The translations under genes were made by a program, and so were the position numbers. From positions 164,518 through 228,517 of the forward strand of contig JACDQH010000001.1 in NCBI GenBank assembly GCA_018101195.1: 64,000 nucleotides of DNA, written 5' to 3'. Of the stretch, positions 60,986-64,000 are shown piece after piece. The DNA is from Rickettsiaceae bacterium H1. Lineage in GTDB: Bacteria > Pseudomonadota > Alphaproteobacteria > Rickettsiales > Anaplasmataceae. Every line of letters begins with the position of its first letter. Positions within the stretch are counted from its first letter, which is position 1. A model generated the notes under the pieces. The model searched no databases and was not told where the DNA came from. It worked only from the letters and a program-made list of their open reading frames with translations.

Positions 60986-61874
60986 ATCCAAACTTGAAAA
61001 AATTTAATTTTTTACCGTTTCGGTCTAAAATTTTTATTTCTTTGTCTTTTGTCACTTTGCCGATTTCAGTAAAGTTTTCACCTGCCAATTCTTGTGATGT
61101 GGTGAACAAAAGCCGGTAGTCATCGCCACCGGTTATAGCTGTTGCAAAATATTTTTGATTTAGGGCGATAATTTGTTTTACTTCTTCGGAAAAAGGAATT
61201 CGATCGGCATAAATTTCCATCCCGACATCGGATAATCGGCAAATTTGTTTTGCGTCTTGTAATAACCCGTCGGAGATATCGATACATGCCGAGGCTATCC
61301 CTACTAATTTTCTTCCCAATTCTAATTGAGGTTCTGGTAGTTCGTATTTTTTTTGTAACGAAGTGAATTTTTGCAGCAACGGGTCGCTATGGCTAAGCAG
61401 CCCCAATACGGAATCGCCGATTGTACTGCCTACGTATATTGAATCACCGATTTCCGCTCCCGATCTTGTTAATGCTTTACCTTCTTCTATAGTTCCTAAC
61501 ATCGTAATGCTGATTATATTTTTTCCGTTATGTTTTGTAGTGTCGCCTCCCAATAATTTTATTTCGAATTGGCGGTTTTCTTCTGCCAAGCCTTGAACAA
61601 AGTTATTTAACCACCATTCGGTCGTATCATTCATTGCGAGACCCAGAAAATAACCGTAAGGTTTTGCTCCCATTGATGCCACGTCGGATAAATTAACTCT
61701 AATTGCTTTTTTTGCTATCGAGAAAGGATTGGTGTTGTCTCGGAAGTGGACTCCTTCGATAATTACGTCTTTGGTAATAATGGTATTATTTCGGTATACG
61801 AATGCATCGTTGTTCAAAGCATCGGCAGGAGCCAAAGGGGATAATTTTTGTTTTATAAATTCGAATTCGTTCAC
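60972..61874 (-). CDS. thiL: Thiamine-monophosphate kinase
   Basis: Phosphorylates thiamine monophosphate to the active diphosphate. The 300-residue product begins MNEFEFIKQKLSPLA and has VHFRDNTNPFSIAKKAIRVNLSDVASMGAKP, the family core with the Mg/ATP-binding Asp, then LLGGDTTKH, GAEIGDSIYVGSTIGDSVLG, ACIDISDGLLQDAKQI and TGGDDYRLLFT. It overlaps lepB by 4 bases. Confidence 0.96.
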   Translation of the reverse strand: MNEFEFIKQKLSPLAPADALNNDAFVYRNNTIITKDVIIEGVHFRDNTNPFSIAKKAIRVNLSDVASMGAKPYGYFLGLAMNDTTEWWLNNFVQGLAEENRQFEIKLLGGDTTKHNGKNIISITMLGTIEEGKALTRSGAEIGDSIYVGSTIGDSVLGLLSHSDPLLQKFTSLQKKYELPEPQLELGRKLVGIASACIDISDGLLQDAKQICRLSDVGMEIYADRIPFSEEVKQIIALNQKYFATAITGGDDYRLLFTTSQELAGENFTEIGKVTKDKEIKILDRNGKKLNFFKFGFQHF

Positions 61875-62593
61875 CGAATCTTTTTAAAGAACCTGTTTAT
61901 GTCGAATTTAAACGGTATGATTCCTTTATTTCTCGATACGGAAAAAACAACTAATTGTGCTTTTCCTACCAGATTGTTTTTGGGTATGAAACCAACGTCG
62001 TTAAGAAATCGACTGTCGAACGAATTATCACGATTGTCTCCCAATACGAAAAAGTGATCTTTCGGCACGGAATATACTTGCGTGTTATCGGTTATGCTAT
62101 CGGGTACTTGGTCTAACGTTTTATATTTTAGCCCGTTTTCTAACGTTTCGACATATTGTGCTGTTTTAGTCGTATTTCCCAAGTAATCTGTCTCGGTAAA
62201 ATCTTTGATTTTTTCTCTTGGCACTGGCTTATCGTTTATATATAGGGCGCCGTGTTTTAATTGTACTTTGTCACCGGGTAACCCGATTAGACGCTTAACG
62301 TAATTTGTTCCGGTGTCGTTCGGTTTGCGAAATACTATTATGTCGCCTCTTTTCGGCTCGGTATAAAATTTCCTGTCTTCTTTTCCTAAAACTGGGATAC
62401 CGAAAGGAAACGAATACCTGCTGAAACCGTAAGAATATTTCGAAACGAAAATATAGTCGCCGATCATCAATGTTCCTTTCATCGAACCAGACGGTATGTG
62501 GAAGGGTTCGTATAAAAAGCTGCGAAAAGTAATTGCCAGCAGTAAAGCTACCAATAATGATTTTCCAGTTTTTATTATTTTGTGTATATTCAT
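61871..62593 (-). CDS. lepB: Signal peptidase I
   Basis: Cleaves signal peptides at the inner membrane. The 240-residue product has one N-terminal membrane segment (SLLVALLLAITFRSFLY), the catalytic Ser37 in PSGSMKGTLMIGD, the catalytic Lys in NYVKRLIGLPGD, and the box E motif FFVLGDNRDNSFDSR. It overlaps thiL by 4 bases and is divergent from tolB. Confidence 0.97.
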   Translation of the reverse strand: MNIHKIIKTGKSLLVALLLAITFRSFLYEPFHIPSGSMKGTLMIGDYIFVSKYSYGFSRYSFPFGIPVLGKEDRKFYTEPKRGDIIVFRKPNDTGTNYVKRLIGLPGDKVQLKHGALYINDKPVPREKIKDFTETDYLGNTTKTAQYVETLENGLKYKTLDQVPDSITDNTQVYSVPKDHFFVLGDNRDNSFDSRFLNDVGFIPKNNLVGKAQLVVFSVSRNKGIIPFKFDINRFFKKIR

Positions 62594-62702
62594 TAATATT
62601 TGCGTTTATTGTAATAATTAACTCGTGTAAATATAAGTTAAGTGTTTTTTAATTGCAATCGAGGTGTTTATACATAAATTGGTATTATTTTTTTCTGAAA
62701 GT

Positions 62703-63986
62703 ATGGTTAAAAGGTTAATAATATTTTTTTTATTTCTAAGCTTTAATCTGGAAGCGAGAATCAAAGTCGATATTAACAGAGGAAATACTGAAAATATTAC
62801 TATTGCCTTTTCGAAAGCTAATTTTGGTAACCAAAAGGAAGGAGAGCTGTTATATGAAATATTAAAAGTAGTGAAATCCGATCTTACTCGTTCGAGTTTA
62901 TTTAAAGTTACAAAAGATCTAAGTTTACAACTAGATGAAAAGGCACAAATTTTTCCGGAGAACTTAAACGGTATCAATGCCGTTTCCGTAGTTATTACCA
63001 GTATTGAAAGTCTTGAAAACGATAATATAGAGGTAAAATATCGTTTATGGGATGTACATACGAAAAAGCAATTATTGGGGAAATCACTTAAAACCAATAA
63101 AAATAATTATCGTAGAATCGGCCATATGACTGCGGATGCAATTTATCATAGAATGACCGGGGAGGGGGGATATTTCGATACCCGTATTGCTTATATTGCC
63201 AAGTATGGCGGAAAAAAAAGAATTGCCATTATGGATCAAGACGGTTTTAATAAGAAATTTTTGACGGACGGGAGTAATCTGGTTCTTACTCCTCGTTTTT
63301 CTCCGGAAAGTCAGAGAATAGTTTACATGTCTTATGCCGATGATATTCCTGCAATTTATATGCGCGATATTAACAGTCACACCGAAGAGTTAATCGGTAA
63401 TTTTTCCGGAATTAAATCTGCTCCCAGGTTTTCTCCCGACGGAAAATCGATTTTGATGGCTCGTTCCATTGACGGAGAAACTGATATATACGATATAAAA
63501 TTGCCTAAACATGAGAAAAAAAGATTAACTGGCAAATCTGCTATTAATACTTCTCCATCTTATTCTCCCGATCAAAAGAATATTGTTTTTAATTCAGATC
63601 GAAATGGTTCGCCGCAACTATATGTAATGAATTCTTATGGGAGGAAACAGCATAAAATTACTTCCGGTAGAGGTAGTTATAGTAGTCCGGTTTGGTCACC
63701 GAGAGGCGATTGGATTGCTTTTTCCAAAGTTATCGATGGTGAATTTCATATAGGTGTGATTAAACCGGATGGATCGGGAGAAAGACTTCTTACGACGGGG
63801 TATTTAGTTGAAAGTCCGAGTTGGTCTCCTAACGGGCGTATTATTATTTTTACTAAGCAAACTAAGGCTCGAGACGGAAAAACTAAATCTAAACTTTATT
63901 CCATTGATTTTACTGGAGAAAATGAAAGGTTGGTTTATACTGATACTGATGCTTCCGATCCGTCATGGTCACCGCTTTTATTATAG
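62703..63986 (+). CDS. tolB: Tol-Pal system protein TolB
   Basis: A periplasmic beta-propeller of the Tol-Pal envelope system. I place the start at 62703 (MVKRLIIFFLFLSF), where a signal peptide begins directly; an ATG at 62664 would add 13 residues in front of it. The N-terminal domain is followed by five to six propeller blades with FSPDGKSI, YSPDQKNI, WSPRGDWIAF and WSPNGRIIIF. The ending DPSWSPLLL is typical. The mature length of about 410 residues is normal. Confidence 0.95.
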   Translation: MVKRLIIFFLFLSFNLEARIKVDINRGNTENITIAFSKANFGNQKEGELLYEILKVVKSDLTRSSLFKVTKDLSLQLDEKAQIFPENLNGINAVSVVITSIESLENDNIEVKYRLWDVHTKKQLLGKSLKTNKNNYRRIGHMTADAIYHRMTGEGGYFDTRIAYIAKYGGKKRIAIMDQDGFNKKFLTDGSNLVLTPRFSPESQRIVYMSYADDIPAIYMRDINSHTEELIGNFSGIKSAPRFSPDGKSILMARSIDGETDIYDIKLPKHEKKRLTGKSAINTSPSYSPDQKNIVFNSDRNGSPQLYVMNSYGRKQHKITSGRGSYSSPVWSPRGDWIAFSKVIDGEFHIGVIKPDGSGERLLTTGYLVESPSWSPNGRIIIFTKQTKARDGKTKSKLYSIDFTGENERLVYTDTDASDPSWSPLLL

Positions 63987-64000
63987 CTTAAAATTTCAGT

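Overview
The window is AT-rich and reads as part of a reduced, obligately host-associated alphaproteobacterial genome of the order Rickettsiales, closest in character to the Anaplasmataceae. Supporting signs are a P44/Msp2-type surface antigen (20047-20817), a stand-alone virB8-virB9 pair (38860-40315), the hemB-bioA pair, many scattered housekeeping genes in short operons, several decaying genes, and no complete mobile element. Flagellar export genes (flhB, fliO, fliP) are also present. These are unusual for classical Anaplasmataceae and point to a deep-branching or aquatic-host relative. I cannot name a species.

Layout. 1-1584: two overlapping genes for membrane-anchored, coiled-coil proteins of GspL/PilN-PilO-like architecture, one cut by the window edge. 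1647-9019: an rluC-like gene, then a family of small membrane proteins (types A and B) present in intact, frameshifted and truncated copies. They form two inverted arms around one large GltD/PyrK-like oxidoreductase, and a perfect 16-bp parS site lies between that gene and each arm. 9020-12345: xerC, flhB, and a coiled-coil protein with a C-terminal membrane hairpin. 12370-13555: a gene-poor, probably decaying stretch. 13556-26808: ampG, clpS-clpA, exoD, smpB, a patatin lipase, the surface antigen, bacterioferritin-pstS-Bcr/CflA, and a minus-strand run of yihY, terC, an intradiol-dioxygenase-like secreted protein and class II DAHP synthase. 26969-27749: a decayed LD-carboxypeptidase gene. 27831-32604: map, parAB with parS in its promoter, hemB-bioA.

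33267-42014: gmk, a secreted pentapeptide-repeat protein, tRNA-Leu(CAA), an FAD oxidoreductase, and a virB8-virB9 unit followed on the same strand by a HAD-domain protein that looks like a type IV effector; then grpE-trpS. 42342-49240: a small XRE regulator, rpoZ, secB, a Tim44-like gene, trmB, zapB/zapA-like genes, tRNA-Leu(UAG), and tig-clpP-clpX. 49248-59787: mostly minus strand, with DUF5765, quinone oxidoreductase, ygfZ, dsbA, an HU-like protein, lolC/E, a VanX-type dipeptidase, a PAS_5 protein, two methyltransferases, greA, pyrB, fliP, fliO, a small coiled-coil gene and gatC. 59848-60991: a repeat-rich, partly duplicated and frameshifted basic protein gene. 60972-63986: thiL, lepB and tolB.

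How the genes fit together. ParA/ParB and the parS sites form the chromosome-partition locus, spread over about 27 kb. Tig, ClpP, ClpX, ClpA/ClpS, GrpE, SecB and SmpB form a protein quality-control set. AmpG, the VanX-like dipeptidase and the dead LD-carboxypeptidase suggest peptidoglycan-recycling functions being remodelled. VirB8/VirB9, the HAD protein, the surface antigen, the pentapeptide protein, the patatin and the membrane-hairpin protein are the likely host-interaction genes. The least explained parts are the A/B membrane-protein family around the parS-flanked oxidoreductase gene and the ExxYxNV-motif HAD protein behind virB9.
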